A stretch of 64,000 nucleotides of DNA from Litoreibacter janthinus (GCF_900111945.1 NZ_FOYO01000001.1:1743751-1807750), one strand, 5' to 3'. Positions 54,263 through 63,381 are shown, counted from the stretch's first letter. Notes: generated by a model from the letters alone, not told the origin. A program made the numbers and translations.

Positions 54263-55174
54263 TTGGACTTTATTCTTGACCCACTATTGGAGATGTCGAT
54301 GAACTACGAACTTCGCGCGCTGCACGACATCGCCCGCTGGGAACGTGGCGTGTATAATTCAGACGCCGGTTGGATTTTGGCGCGCATTGAGCCTGCCGGA
54401 GACAGCGGGTCGGCGACCTTACCGGGAGGATCGATTTCAGCGGAAACAGGCGCGCTATCCGTTCCGGATGACGCACGTTTATCCTTAATCAAATCTGGCC
54501 GATGGGTCCGACTTAGCGGCACTGCGCAAACAAAATCCGGCGACTTTGGCTGGTACGATCCTTTGGACGAGGACAAACGCGCGCTTTCCCCAGAGGATGT
54601 CTATTCGCCGTTTGTCGCCGGTGGAAAGCTGTTGTTTGTGCCCAATTGGACCGAACAGGGCGATCGTCAATTTGATACCCCAGTGCTTGTGCTGGACGAA
54701 TGGCTGAATACGGTGGAAGGGGCGAACGCGTTGAGTTTGCCCGCTGAAGCAGCGATGGCCAACCCTAGTCCGGAAATCCTCAAACAACTGCCTGACGCGC
54801 GTAATTCCAACAACCCGTTCCTGTCTGCTTGGGCTTGGCGTCACACGTTTATGATCAAGCAGGATTTGCCGCCCCTTGGACTAGATGCGATCACAGGTTG
54901 GCCATTGGCACTGCGGACGCGCCTTGCACTCGACATTGGCGGGGAACGGGCCGTTGATGAAGTGGTAAGGGCCTCGCAACTTCTTCGGAATGTCTCGCAA
55001 CTCGAGGCTATGGCTTTGGGAGCCTATTCAGCGCTACAGCTGCCAACCGGTGGAAATTTGGCGTCTGTACACGCGACGCTTAAGGCGGTGTCGCAAAGTG
55101 CCTCCGCGTTTGAGCCATACGAAAATAGTGCACCCAAACTTTCTGCAATTCTTGCGATGACTGGCTTTGACTAG
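54263..55174 (+). CDS. Hypothetical protein of the DUF4123 cassette
   Basis: A 303-residue soluble protein, starting at a TTG with a strong GAGGAGG site nine bases upstream (an ATG at 54296 is a weaker alternative). Segments such as SGRWVRLSGTAQTKSGDFGWYDPL, LLFVPNWTEQGDRQFDTPVLVL and a helical second half (RNVSQLEAMALGAYSAL) match no family I know. No catalytic motif. Position between the CATC protein and the DUF4123 gene suggests cargo or a cargo-loading partner. Confidence 0.78.
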   Translation: MDFILDPLLEMSMNYELRALHDIARWERGVYNSDAGWILARIEPAGDSGSATLPGGSISAETGALSVPDDARLSLIKSGRWVRLSGTAQTKSGDFGWYDPLDEDKRALSPEDVYSPFVAGGKLLFVPNWTEQGDRQFDTPVLVLDEWLNTVEGANALSLPAEAAMANPSPEILKQLPDARNSNNPFLSAWAWRHTFMIKQDLPPLGLDAITGWPLALRTRLALDIGGERAVDEVVRASQLLRNVSQLEAMALGAYSALQLPTGGNLASVHATLKAVSQSASAFEPYENSAPKLSAILAMTGFD

Positions 55175-55210
55175 CCCTCATTTGGCAACCCAATTTGCTG
55201 GACAATATGC

Positions 55211-55933
55211 ATGCAACCCAATGAAAATCACGATGACGTTTGGGTCTCCTCTGGCCCGCAGGGCGACACACACGACGCCCATTTTAGCGCTGACGAGCAT
55301 TTTGCGTTCGAGACGTTTGATGGCATTGAACCATTAAACCAAAGCGACAGCCTTGACGGAGACCTCACCTCACTCGGCCCGTTATACGCCGCTCTTTTCG
55401 AGCCGCTTGTCGAAGACGAAGCTCAGCCCAACGATGCCGCGCTTGGAGCGAACAAGACATCGCACGGCGACTCCCCTGAAGTATTCGCAGTTCTGGATGC
55501 TGGGCGTGTGATGTACTTGCCAGAAATCCTTTCAGGTTCGGGTCTAAAGCATGCATGCCTTTTCAAAGGCGAGGCATTTGAAGAGCTGGGTGATGTCGCA
55601 CCATGGCTTGTCCAGCTTGACGCCAAATCCCAGTTTACCCGCAGCATTTTCTTATCAAGCGATGTGCCGTGGCACCTTTGGCGCCTTGAGCCCGGTGCGT
55701 TCTTTCGGTCGAGCCTGAGTTTCGACGACCTGTACAAGCACTTCCGAAAATTCACCAAAGTCCGGCTGGATGATGGCAAAATCTGCTACTTCAGATTTTG
55801 GGAGCCCCGTTGGATCATTCAAATACTTCGAACGATGGAAGCAAGGCAGTTCCAAAGCTTCATGGACCCTTTGTCGGCCGTTATCGCGACAAACCGACTG
55901 GGGCAGGTTGGTATGGTCAAAAGCCTTCGGTAG
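55211..55933 (+). CDS. DUF4123 domain-containing protein (type VI effector chaperone family)
   Basis: A 240-residue protein. Residues ~90-215 fit DUF4123: VFAVLDAGRVMYLPEIL, HACLFKGEAFEELGDVAPWLVQL, a central FLSSDVPWHLWRL, and FRKFTKVRLDDGKICYFRFW followed by EPRWIIQIL. DUF4123 proteins (Tap/TEC) load effectors onto VgrG spikes of type VI secretion systems. The first ~85 residues are acidic and probably disordered. It is the last gene of the four-gene operon. No VgrG, Hcp, PAAR or sheath gene lies in the window. Confidence 0.85.
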   Translation: MQPNENHDDVWVSSGPQGDTHDAHFSADEHFAFETFDGIEPLNQSDSLDGDLTSLGPLYAALFEPLVEDEAQPNDAALGANKTSHGDSPEVFAVLDAGRVMYLPEILSGSGLKHACLFKGEAFEELGDVAPWLVQLDAKSQFTRSIFLSSDVPWHLWRLEPGAFFRSSLSFDDLYKHFRKFTKVRLDDGKICYFRFWEPRWIIQILRTMEARQFQSFMDPLSAVIATNRLGQVGMVKSLR

Positions 55934-55992
55934 CGTTTGTGATGCCGCGCTGGCTTGGACTGCTGGCGGCTGACACTCTACCCGCCGTGTTC

Positions 55993-56397
55993 TTAAGATA
56001 GTTTTCGCGACGTGTACCACGCGAAGGCGGCTGCAAAGACGACAGACATGGTGCTTCCGATGATGACGGATGTGACACCAGAGCTGAGGGTCGATACAGT
56101 CACAATAAGTGCGCCGACACCAGACAGGACGAAAGCTGGCGTTGCCCCCTTAAACCTCATCAACATCAGGATCGCGGCGACGAGCCCAGCACCGACGGAC
56201 ACAGCAAAAGCGACTAACGCCCATGTCGGGCGCAGTTCAATGTAGGCTTGATATTCTGGCGGCAATGCCGAGAGGCCTGATGGGCTGAGCTGTTGGATGA
56301 AATTCATGCATCCAAGACCATTCCAGATCAGGGCTACAACACCCGCAATCCAGAACAGCACACCTATCGGACCAGCGGTCTTATCGTTGTCCATCAT
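55993..56397 (-). CDS. Small four-helix membrane protein
   Basis: A 134-residue protein with four membrane helices. FWIAGVVALIWNGLGCMNFIQQ, then PPEYQAYIELRPTWALVAFAVSV, resembles a family often annotated as 'sugar transporter' in marine bacteria without biochemical support. Its ATG overlaps the end of the decayed GFA gene, so the two were once an operon. Function unknown. Confidence 0.82.
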   Translation of the reverse strand: MMDNDKTAGPIGVLFWIAGVVALIWNGLGCMNFIQQLSPSGLSALPPEYQAYIELRPTWALVAFAVSVGAGLVAAILMLMRFKGATPAFVLSGVGALIVTVSTLSSGVTSVIIGSTMSVVFAAAFAWYTSRKLS

Positions 56398-56695
56398 TCA
56401 TCCCTGTCCTCAGCTTCCGGTTCGACACGCCTGCGCCCCTGAGCATCCCATTTTTGGCAGCGTTCAACAAACGCCAAATGAGGAGATCGAAACAAGGCCT
56501 GATCGTTCAGCAACCCAACCGAAACAAAGACGGTGTCGGGCAGTTTCGAAGTTGCTTTGTATACGGGTGACCCCCTCCGGAAATCCGCTGACAATCCTGA
56601 CAAAAGCACAACACAGCGAATTCAGGAGATCCTGACACCTCAATCTTGCTATGCCCACAAAGACATTGGCCTGAGCAAAGATCATGGGCAGCCAT
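56394..56695 (-). pseudogene. Decayed GFA-family gene with internal deletion and frameshift
   Basis: The N-terminal part (from 56695) has the GFA zinc site GQCLCGHSKIEV and FCQDCQRISGGGH. It runs straight, in another frame (ending at 56394), into the C-terminal part of a GFA protein: GSPVYKATSKLPDTVFVSVG, LLNDQALFR and CQKWDAQ. About 50 residues of the middle, including the second zinc-cysteine pair, are missing, so the join is a deletion plus frameshift. GFA proteins are related to glutathione-dependent formaldehyde-activating enzyme. Inactive. Confidence 0.75.
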
Positions 56696-56984
56696 CTATT
56701 CGTTCGACATGATTTTTCCGCCCTCTTCTTGGCTTTCTTGCCGCCGTGATGAAGTGCGGACATTAATATCTCTATCGGTGTTTCGGCCTGCAAAACCCTC
56801 CGGCGTTTGCGATCAGTCGCCACTGATCGTTTCATGAACTTTGGTTCTGCAAAAAATAGCGGCTTAATCCGCTCCGACCAAACCATCGAATTGCTGCTTC
56901 ACTCAAGAAAGGGGATTGTAGCGAGTTTTAGCGGATTTTGGTGCTGTGGGTGCTTTAGCAAGCGCGAATGCTCGGCACTCCAGT
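56696..56984. other. Intergenic stretch, no gene seen
   Basis: Open frames on both strands are short and shadow the GFA relic or the epimerase gene. The sequence upstream of 56900 is of lower GC. No terminator-like hairpin with T-run recognised. Confidence 0.45.
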
Positions 56985-58193
56985 TTATTTGCAGTTCGTA
57001 TTTCCAGCCCACAAACCGGCCCGTGCGCCTTCGGTCATGGCCAAGACGACATGATACATCAGTCGCGTCAGCGCCGCTGGCCAAAGGACTTGGCCGTCTG
57101 AACCCAGCTGATTGATGTAGCTAGGTCGCCCCGAAAACCAGCGCTCAAACATCAGGCACAACATCGCCCGCGCTCGGTCTCCTGCGATTTGATCGCCCGC
57201 CATATATCGGTGCGCCAGAAGCTTGATCGCTTCGGTTTGCGGCCACAGCAAGAAGCTGTTTTCAGCCACCTTGCCTTCATCTGAAACGGCATAATAAGCG
57301 GCCCCCTTCAGGATGCCGTCCTGCGCAAAGCCGTGGGAGTCCGCAAAGTCGGACAAGCGCATTGCGGTCGCTGCCAGAGCTGGAGTCGAAGCAAGGTCGG
57401 CCTCTTCCAGCAGTAACCAAGCCCATTCGCACTGATGACCAACTTCGCGGCGGTGCCCGTCTGCACCGGGCAGGGGACTCAGGTCCGGCGTTAGAAACTC
57501 TGCGATGGAGCCGCTGCTTTGATCCATGAAATACTGTAACCCCAAGCCTCGAAGCTCTGCCGCGCGGGTGAGCCAAAGGGCATCGCCTGTCATTCTGTTG
57601 GCTTGTAGGCAGGCTTCATAAAGATGCATGTGCGGGTTCTGGGCTGGGTTACTTATTTCGCCTGTATCGTCATTCAACAACAGCCCGGTGTCGGGGTCGG
57701 TTAGATGCGTTTGGATCGCAGACCAGCAGTCATCGATGAGTCTGGACACCTCGTCCGACGGCGACAGATTGTTCCATGTCACCAGTCCCAGAATGACGAA
57801 GGTCTGATCATAGCTTCGCGCAACGTCGTCCTCGTCTTTCCCCGTCGGCGTGCCATCGCGCTGAGTTCTGTTCCGGTAAAGCCCGCGCACATTGCGGAAT
57901 GTGTCCAAGAACGCGACTTGCCGGCGCGCGGCAGACACAATCTCCGGATCGCCGAACAAGAGAGCGATATGAGACAGCGTGAACAGCGTGCGGGCCTGTG
58001 CAAGGACTGACTTACCCGCAGCGATGTCAGGGGCGCCGGTATCATCCAACGCGTCAAATACGCCGTACTGCCCGTCTTGCACGCGAACGAGCCAGTCCTT
58101 CAGAAAGACCTGCCAGAACCATCTGGACCAATCGGTCGCGTCGCGCTTGTCGGGGGAGCGGCTTTCCATCGCGTCAGTCTTATTTGACGGCAT
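56985..58193 (-). CDS. AGE family epimerase/isomerase
   Basis: A 402-residue (alpha/alpha)6-barrel protein of the N-acylglucosamine 2-epimerase family. Histidine motifs are NPHMHLYEA and VGHQCEWAW, with LLWPQTEAIK near the C-terminus. Relatives isomerise aldoses to ketoses (mannose, sulfoquinovose) or epimerise N-acetylhexosamines. The start overlaps dctM by 14 bases, so it is the fourth gene of the TRAP operon, and probably acts on the imported sugar; identity unknown. Confidence 0.9.
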   Translation of the reverse strand: MPSNKTDAMESRSPDKRDATDWSRWFWQVFLKDWLVRVQDGQYGVFDALDDTGAPDIAAGKSVLAQARTLFTLSHIALLFGDPEIVSAARRQVAFLDTFRNVRGLYRNRTQRDGTPTGKDEDDVARSYDQTFVILGLVTWNNLSPSDEVSRLIDDCWSAIQTHLTDPDTGLLLNDDTGEISNPAQNPHMHLYEACLQANRMTGDALWLTRAAELRGLGLQYFMDQSSGSIAEFLTPDLSPLPGADGHRREVGHQCEWAWLLLEEADLASTPALAATAMRLSDFADSHGFAQDGILKGAAYYAVSDEGKVAENSFLLWPQTEAIKLLAHRYMAGDQIAGDRARAMLCLMFERWFSGRPSYINQLGSDGQVLWPAALTRLMYHVVLAMTEGARAGLWAGNTNCK

Positions 58194-59490
58194 CTGGCAT
58201 CAGAACCTTCGGCAACCAGAGGGATATCTCGGGGAACAGGATGATCAACAGCAAAATCAGTAGCATCGGGAGCAAGATGATGACCACTTCGCGCATCACT
58301 TGTACGACGTTCATTCCTCCGATGGAGGCGGAGATAAGCAGGCATAGCCCGTAGGGCGGGGTGACGAGCCCGAAGGCAAGCGACACGATACCGATGATCG
58401 CGAAGACGATAGGATGAATTTCTGCTGCAGTCGCGACAGGCAAAAGAACAGTTCCCAAGATGATGATGGTGGGAATGGCGTCAATGAACAGGCCAAAGAA
58501 CAAGAACAATCCGGCGATCACCAAAGCTGTCCCGAACGAGCCAAACTCAAGGCTGGTCATGGCGTCCACAACCAATTGCGGCACGTGATAGAATGCGAGC
58601 AACCATCCGAACGCTGAGGCCGATCCAATCGCGAACAGTGAAATCGACGCAAATCGACCAGTGTCGTAGAAGATGTGGCCCAGGTCTTTGAACGTAACGG
58701 TGCGATACACAAACATGCCAAGGATCAAGGAATACGCTGCGGCAATAATCGCGCTTTCCGTCGGGGTTACGATGCCGCCCACGATGCCGCCGATGACGAG
58801 GATCGGGGTCAACATCGCAAGAAATGCGCCTTTGAAGGCTGTAATGATCTCCGCGAGAGTCGGCCGACCAATGATCGGATAGTCGTATACTTTGGCATAG
58901 CCATAGACGGTCGCCATCAGGGCCAACCCGATCATGATCCCCGGAATGGCACCGGCCAGAAACAACGCGCCGACGGATGTTTGCATCACGCCGCCCCAGA
59001 CGATCATCAAGATCGAGGGTGGGATAATCACACCCATCACAGAGGAGCAGGCGGTGATCGCGATGGCGAAGCGGCGGTCGTAGCCTTCGTTGATCATCGC
59101 AGGGATCAGGATTTTACCGCAACCCGCAGCGTCTGCTGTCGAGGAGCCGGAGATACCTGCAAACAACATCGACACCGCGACGTTTACATGGCCAAGGCCG
59201 CCGGGCATCCAGCCGGTCAGAACCCGCGCCAGATCAATCAGCTTGTCAGTCACCTTACCCGAGTTCATCAGGTTTGCCGCGAGCAAAAAGAAAGGGACGG
59301 CCAGCAGGATGAATGAGTTGTAGGACTGGAACATGCGATCCAGCACAATGAAGGGGGTCAGACGCAACTCCAACACCACGATAGGTACCGTCGCAATCGC
59401 CAGTGCAAAGGCTACGGGGACGCGCATAGCGACCAGAAAAATAAAGCCGCCAAAGAGAATAGCGCATGCCAGGCTGGTTGTAATAATCAT
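58180..59490 (-). CDS. dctM: TRAP transporter large permease
   Basis: A 436-residue DctM-type permease with about 12 hydrophobic helices (FGGFIFLVAMRVPVAFALAI, ISGSSTADAAGCGKILIPAM, ITACSSVMGVIIPPSILMIV, GLVTPPYGLCLLI). It drives sodium-coupled solute uptake with DctQ and the periplasmic binding protein. The start at MIITTSLACA overlaps the dctQ stop by four bases; a longer open frame upstream is non-coding. Operon dctP-dctQ-dctM-AGE. Confidence 0.95.
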   Translation of the reverse strand: MIITTSLACAILFGGFIFLVAMRVPVAFALAIATVPIVVLELRLTPFIVLDRMFQSYNSFILLAVPFFLLAANLMNSGKVTDKLIDLARVLTGWMPGGLGHVNVAVSMLFAGISGSSTADAAGCGKILIPAMINEGYDRRFAIAITACSSVMGVIIPPSILMIVWGGVMQTSVGALFLAGAIPGIMIGLALMATVYGYAKVYDYPIIGRPTLAEIITAFKGAFLAMLTPILVIGGIVGGIVTPTESAIIAAAYSLILGMFVYRTVTFKDLGHIFYDTGRFASISLFAIGSASAFGWLLAFYHVPQLVVDAMTSLEFGSFGTALVIAGLFLFFGLFIDAIPTIIILGTVLLPVATAAEIHPIVFAIIGIVSLAFGLVTPPYGLCLLISASIGGMNVVQVMREVVIILLPMLLILLLIILFPEISLWLPKVLMPDAVK

Positions 59491-59981
59491 TGAGCGGCCA
59501 CCGTCCGGTTTTTGTAGACCATGACGGCCTCGTAAAGCCTGTAGCCGGCAAACAGCGTCCACATCGCACCCGCAATTGGAACAGAAATGTAGGTGATCAG
59601 CATGTTGGCACGCATCATGACCGAGTTTTGAATGTAGCCGAACTTGGCATACTCGATTCCGTACCAAAAAAAGATGAGTGCGAAAGCCGTGATCATAACC
59701 AGTACGAACCCGTCTTGCAGCAGGATCATCAGTGGACTTGTGGCGTCGGGGATGACGCGCACATCGAAATGTGTCCCGTCCCATACTGCCATCATCGCAC
59801 CGATCATGACGGCCCAGACGAATATGAATGTGGCAAGCTCTTCGGTCCAAAGATAGACCGGTATGATCCCTGTGTATCGCGCCAGAACCTGCATTCCGAC
59901 AGGTATGGCGAGTGCGGCGATGAGAACACCCAGCAGAACTCTAAGACCATTGCAGCAATGGTCGAGCATACGTCCAATCAT
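59487..59981 (-). CDS. dctQ: TRAP transporter small permease
   Basis: A ~164-residue DctQ-type protein with four membrane helices (LRVLLGVLIAALAIPVGMQVLA, VYLWTEELATFIFVWAVMIGA with the family's W-x-E-E motif, and MLITYISVPIAGAMWTLF). It stabilises the large permease. The ATG at 59981 is chosen; a GTG four codons earlier, within GGGGTGGGG, is an alternative. It lies about 70 bases after dctP. Confidence 0.9.
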   Translation of the reverse strand: MIGRMLDHCCNGLRVLLGVLIAALAIPVGMQVLARYTGIIPVYLWTEELATFIFVWAVMIGAMMAVWDGTHFDVRVIPDATSPLMILLQDGFVLVMITAFALIFFWYGIEYAKFGYIQNSVMMRANMLITYISVPIAGAMWTLFAGYRLYEAVMVYKNRTVAAQ

Positions 59982-60052
59982 GATGTTCCCCACCCCGTAA
60001 AAAATCCACCGGCGCCATCATGACGCCGATGGTTAGCTTTGTCGGCCGTATC

Positions 60053-61045
60053 TTACTTGCTGCGGATCGCTTCCAACAATTCTGTCGCGCCAAGCTCTGC
60101 AGCATAAGCGTCTTGAACCGGGATCACGAGTTTGAGCAGCTCGTCGCGACCAGCGAATTCCTGCACTTTGATTTGGCCAGCGTCAGCCATCTCTTGCAGT
60201 TTTTCGCCGTCCTGGGTGCTTTCCAGTTTACGTCCAAATGCACCGGCTTCGGCACCAGCGGCCAGAACCGCTGCTTGCAGATCAGCGGGTAGGGCGCTGA
60301 ACGAGCTTTCAGACATGACCAACGGGCGCACCGTGATGGCATGGCGTGTGAGCGTGATGTTTGGAGCAACTTCGTAGAACTTGAGGTTCTGGATCGACGC
60401 CGCTTCGTTCTCAAAGCCAGCGATCACGCCGGTTTGGATCGCGTTATAGACTTCGTTATAGGCGATAGCGGATGGTGCGGCTTTGATCGCGGAAAAGACC
60501 TGAGCCTGAATTGGGGCACCCATGACGCGCATTTTGTGGCCGGTCAGCTCGTCCATATTGCCGATAGGTTCAGCCGAGGCGAGGTTCCGTACACCGCCAC
60601 CGGCATATCCGATGACGCGGATATTGGCTTTTGCAAGCAGCTCCGCTTCGAGAGGCGCCATCACACCGCTCGCGAGTGCAGTGTCCCAATGCTCAAGATC
60701 GCGGAACAGGAACGGCATATCCATCAGCGGGATCGACGGGGCGAAGGTCGCCATGTTCGACGGGGCCATGATGGCGTAATCGATCGCCACGCCTTGCTGC
60801 AGGAAGGTCACGAAATCGCTTTCGTCGCCCAACTCGCCGTTCAGGCTCATGTCAAATGAGACGTCGCCATCATATTTTTCGCCGACCAGCCTTTCAAACT
60901 CGCGCAGAGTTCTTGTGTAGGCGTGATCTTCGTCGAACAGGCTCGCGCCGCGCAGTTTGGTTTCGGCAGACACCGGAGTAGCCAAAATCGCAACCGCCGA
61001 GACGGCCGTGATGGCGATGGTCTTCATTGATTTAAAGTGAAACAC
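60053..61045 (-). CDS. dctP: TRAP transporter substrate-binding protein
   Basis: A 330-residue periplasmic DctP-type binding protein. A signal peptide (MKTIAITAVSAVAILATPV, cut near SAE) precedes the lobes. The conserved middle has GVRNLASAEPIGNMDELTG and MRVMGAPIQAQVF, and the ligand-binding Arg region is LTRHAITVRPLVMSE. The start is GTG at 61045 with GGGAGG six bases upstream; an ATG at 61027 is possible. The ligand cannot be deduced, though the co-transcribed AGE gene points to a sugar or sugar derivative. Confidence 0.93.
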   Translation of the reverse strand: MFHFKSMKTIAITAVSAVAILATPVSAETKLRGASLFDEDHAYTRTLREFERLVGEKYDGDVSFDMSLNGELGDESDFVTFLQQGVAIDYAIMAPSNMATFAPSIPLMDMPFLFRDLEHWDTALASGVMAPLEAELLAKANIRVIGYAGGGVRNLASAEPIGNMDELTGHKMRVMGAPIQAQVFSAIKAAPSAIAYNEVYNAIQTGVIAGFENEAASIQNLKFYEVAPNITLTRHAITVRPLVMSESSFSALPADLQAAVLAAGAEAGAFGRKLESTQDGEKLQEMADAGQIKVQEFAGRDELLKLVIPVQDAYAAELGATELLEAIRSK

Positions 61046-61111
61046 AAGAGTCCTCCCAGAACTTTGTTACCCGCAAGCGGGGTGCAGACTTGAATCGGTC
61101 AATTCGATCAG

Positions 61112-61148
61112 TTGTTCACAATCCGCAAGATTTGTAAATAGTTGTAAA
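61112..61148. promoter_or_regulatory. Candidate operator cluster between dctP and the GntR gene
   Basis: TTGTTCACAA (61112-61121) is an inverted TTGT/ACAA repeat, and TTGTAAA occurs twice exactly ten bases apart (61132-61138, 61142-61148). FadR-type GntR proteins commonly bind TTGT-type half-sites. The cluster is 64 to 100 bases upstream of dctP and about 250 upstream of the regulator. Confidence 0.5.
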
Positions 61149-61394
61149 CAGCCCGCGTACGATGCTACAGATTGGCAATGTGCATTCTTCGGGTTCAGGC
61201 GAGAATGTTGGTTGATCGCTGTGGGGTCATTTTGCCATACGACAGTTGCCCGATGGATGTTGGCGTCAGGCGACTGGTTTTGTTAACACTCTGCGACGGG
61301 TATCAGGGGCGAAGATCGAAGCTAAATATTTACGGCACGCACGGATGCTTGCCATTGATAATTGGCTCTGGCTGGAGTTGGAACTGCAAACGAT

Positions 61395-62144
61395 ATGACA
61401 TCACCGAACCAAAAGCCTCCTCGACCCGGCGCGCAAAGCCGTGACAGCCGGACAGCAGGCGATCGCACACTTTCGGATGCCGCATATGAAAGCGTCTTGG
61501 CGATGATCGCCGGAGGCGAGTTCGCCGTTGGGTCGAAATTGCCTTCCGAAGAGGTGTTGAGCCAGCAGCTGGAAGTGTCCCGTCCGATCCTGCGCCGCGC
61601 GCTTAAGCAGTTGCGTGAGGATGGCGTCATAAGTTCGCGCCAAGGGTCGGGGTCATTCGTCATGCGGCGACCTGAAGGCGTCATGCTGCAATTTGCGCCA
61701 ATTGGCTCAATCGCGGACATCCAGAGGACATTCGAATTTCGGGCGGCCATCGAAGGGGAAGCTGCCTATATTGCCGCGCAACGCCGCGATGAAAACGATC
61801 TGAAGCGCTTGCGATCCGCCTTAGCCGAGTTGGACCGCTGTGTGCAGGCCGGGGAGCTTGGCGTTGATGCAGACGAGGCGTTTCACGAGGCAGTCTGCAC
61901 CGCTTCTGACAACAAGTACTTCTTGGCTGCGCGAAGCTCGATGAAGTCCAATATTCTGACGGGTATGAATTTAACGCGCAGCTTGTCGATGACCAAAACC
62001 AAGGACCGTTTAGCATTGGTCCAACAAGAGCATTACGCGATCCTTGATGCGCTGGTGGCGGGCGACCCACCCGCAGCGCGAGAGGCGATGCGCGTTCATG
62101 TGCTGAATGCACGGAAGCGGGTTTTTGAAGGCGCGTCGCTTTAA
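61395..62144 (+). CDS. GntR family regulator, FadR subfamily (FCD domain)
   Basis: A 249-residue regulator. The winged helix-turn-helix occupies about residues 25-90 (GGEFAVGSKLPSEEVLSQQL ... RQGSGSFVMRR), and the FCD ligand domain follows (FEFRAAIEGEAAYIAAQ, FHEAVCTASDNKYF, HYAILDALVAGDPPAAREAM) with histidines suited to metal-assisted acid binding. It diverges from the TRAP-epimerase operon and probably represses it. The ATG at 61395 is chosen from the family; no good ribosome-binding site is visible. Confidence 0.9.
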   Translation: MTSPNQKPPRPGAQSRDSRTAGDRTLSDAAYESVLAMIAGGEFAVGSKLPSEEVLSQQLEVSRPILRRALKQLREDGVISSRQGSGSFVMRRPEGVMLQFAPIGSIADIQRTFEFRAAIEGEAAYIAAQRRDENDLKRLRSALAELDRCVQAGELGVDADEAFHEAVCTASDNKYFLAARSSMKSNILTGMNLTRSLSMTKTKDRLALVQQEHYAILDALVAGDPPAAREAMRVHVLNARKRVFEGASL

Positions 62145-62282
62145 CGAACCCGGCTTCAGCAGTTTCGAAGCGTTTCGCTTTCCCAGGTTGCGATCAGTTG
62201 TCGTCGGAGACGTCTACTTAAGTAGCTGTTATAAAATAGAAAAATATATAAATCCTGCATTTGGCACGCCCTAAGCGCCCCC

Positions 62283-63200
62283 TTAATCCTCCTCTCGAAA
62301 CTGTCCAAGAATTTCGATGATAAGGCGCTTTACGCGATCACGCACAACCGAATTCCGTCCAGACCTAGATACCAAGTACATATCCGAACGGAACTGTGTG
62401 GGAAGTTCGATCTCGCGATATACTATGTTTTCCATCTGAATGACCTGCGCAGATCGGGGAACGAGCGCGAAGCCGAGACCGTGATTCACCAAACTGATCA
62501 CCGCGTGTGTCTGGCTGGCACCCAGCACCGTATCTGGCAAGATATTGCACGCATAAAACAGTGCGTCGAGTGTCTCTTTGAGATACCCGCCGCGGTCTTT
62601 TGCGAACGAGATAAAGGGCTCTCCATCAAAGTCCGAGATCGTGAGATCCACTTTTTTAGCGAGGGGATGCCGCTTCGGGATGGCAAGAACGAACGGTTCA
62701 TGGATGACCCTTGTGCGTTCGATATCACCTCTTGGGTTCTCCATCCGGGTTAACCCCAGATCGATCCGGCCGGAACGCTGCGCCTCGATCACCTCATAGC
62801 CCATCATTTCTATCGGAGTGAGCGACACTTTGGGCATTTCCGCAGCCATGCGTTGAGCGATAAGCGGCATGAACCTGAACGCCGCCGAAGGCACAAAACC
62901 TAAGGCGATGCTTCCGGTATCACCACGTTCAGCCTGACGGGCATTAAGGACAGCATGTTCAGATCGTTGAATTATATCGACAGCACTTTTGTAGAAGCTT
63001 TCACCGGCTGAGGTGAGGCTGACATGTCGATTGCTCCGTTCCAGAAGTCGCAGATTCACTCGTTCCTCAAGTATCTTGATTTGCCGCGACAAGGGAGGTT
63101 GCGTCATGTTCAACCGATCCGCCGCGCGGCGAAAACTCAACTCTTCTGCAACGGCAACAAAGCACCTCATCTGGAAGTATTCAAACTGCCCTTGGGCCAT
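62283..63200 (-). CDS. LysR family transcriptional regulator
   Basis: A 305-residue LysR regulator. The N-terminal helix-turn-helix is FVAVAEELSFRRAADRLNMT ... LSRQIKILEERV, and the C-terminal effector domain runs to the end with the GFVPSAAFRFMPLI start. It diverges from the ABC solute-binding gene at 63382, which it probably controls; a T-N11-A box lies between them. Ligand unknown. Confidence 0.93.
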   Translation of the reverse strand: MAQGQFEYFQMRCFVAVAEELSFRRAADRLNMTQPPLSRQIKILEERVNLRLLERSNRHVSLTSAGESFYKSAVDIIQRSEHAVLNARQAERGDTGSIALGFVPSAAFRFMPLIAQRMAAEMPKVSLTPIEMMGYEVIEAQRSGRIDLGLTRMENPRGDIERTRVIHEPFVLAIPKRHPLAKKVDLTISDFDGEPFISFAKDRGGYLKETLDALFYACNILPDTVLGASQTHAVISLVNHGLGFALVPRSAQVIQMENIVYREIELPTQFRSDMYLVSRSGRNSVVRDRVKRLIIEILGQFREED

Positions 63201-63263
63201 GGAACTTCTCCTGCCTCAGCGCGCCATCTCGGTTCGTGGATACAGATATTGTATCACAGTTAT

Positions 63264-63285
63264 CCAAATTTGGAATTTACAAATT
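63264..63285. promoter_or_regulatory. Candidate LysR-binding box
   Basis: CCAAATTTGG (63264-63273) is a perfect ten-base palindrome, and AATTT-N9-AAATT (63267-63285) forms the T-N11-A arrangement typical of LysR sites. It lies 64 bases upstream of the LysR start and about 100 upstream of the solute-binding gene. Confidence 0.5.
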
Positions 63286-63381
63286 GTGACGACTTATCAA
63301 GTTTGGTGAGACGAAGTCGGAGCCACCAACCAGCCTTTTGAACGAAGGCGCGTAGCTGCGACATCATTTAGGGAGGACAGA

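Noticed and set aside
56464..56886. 140-codon open frame on the minus strand
   Set aside because: It shadows the GFA relic in another frame and has no family signal.
59491..59850. N-terminal extension of the TRAP large permease
   Set aside because: The extension is Arg/His-rich and lies over dctQ; the family start is at 59490.
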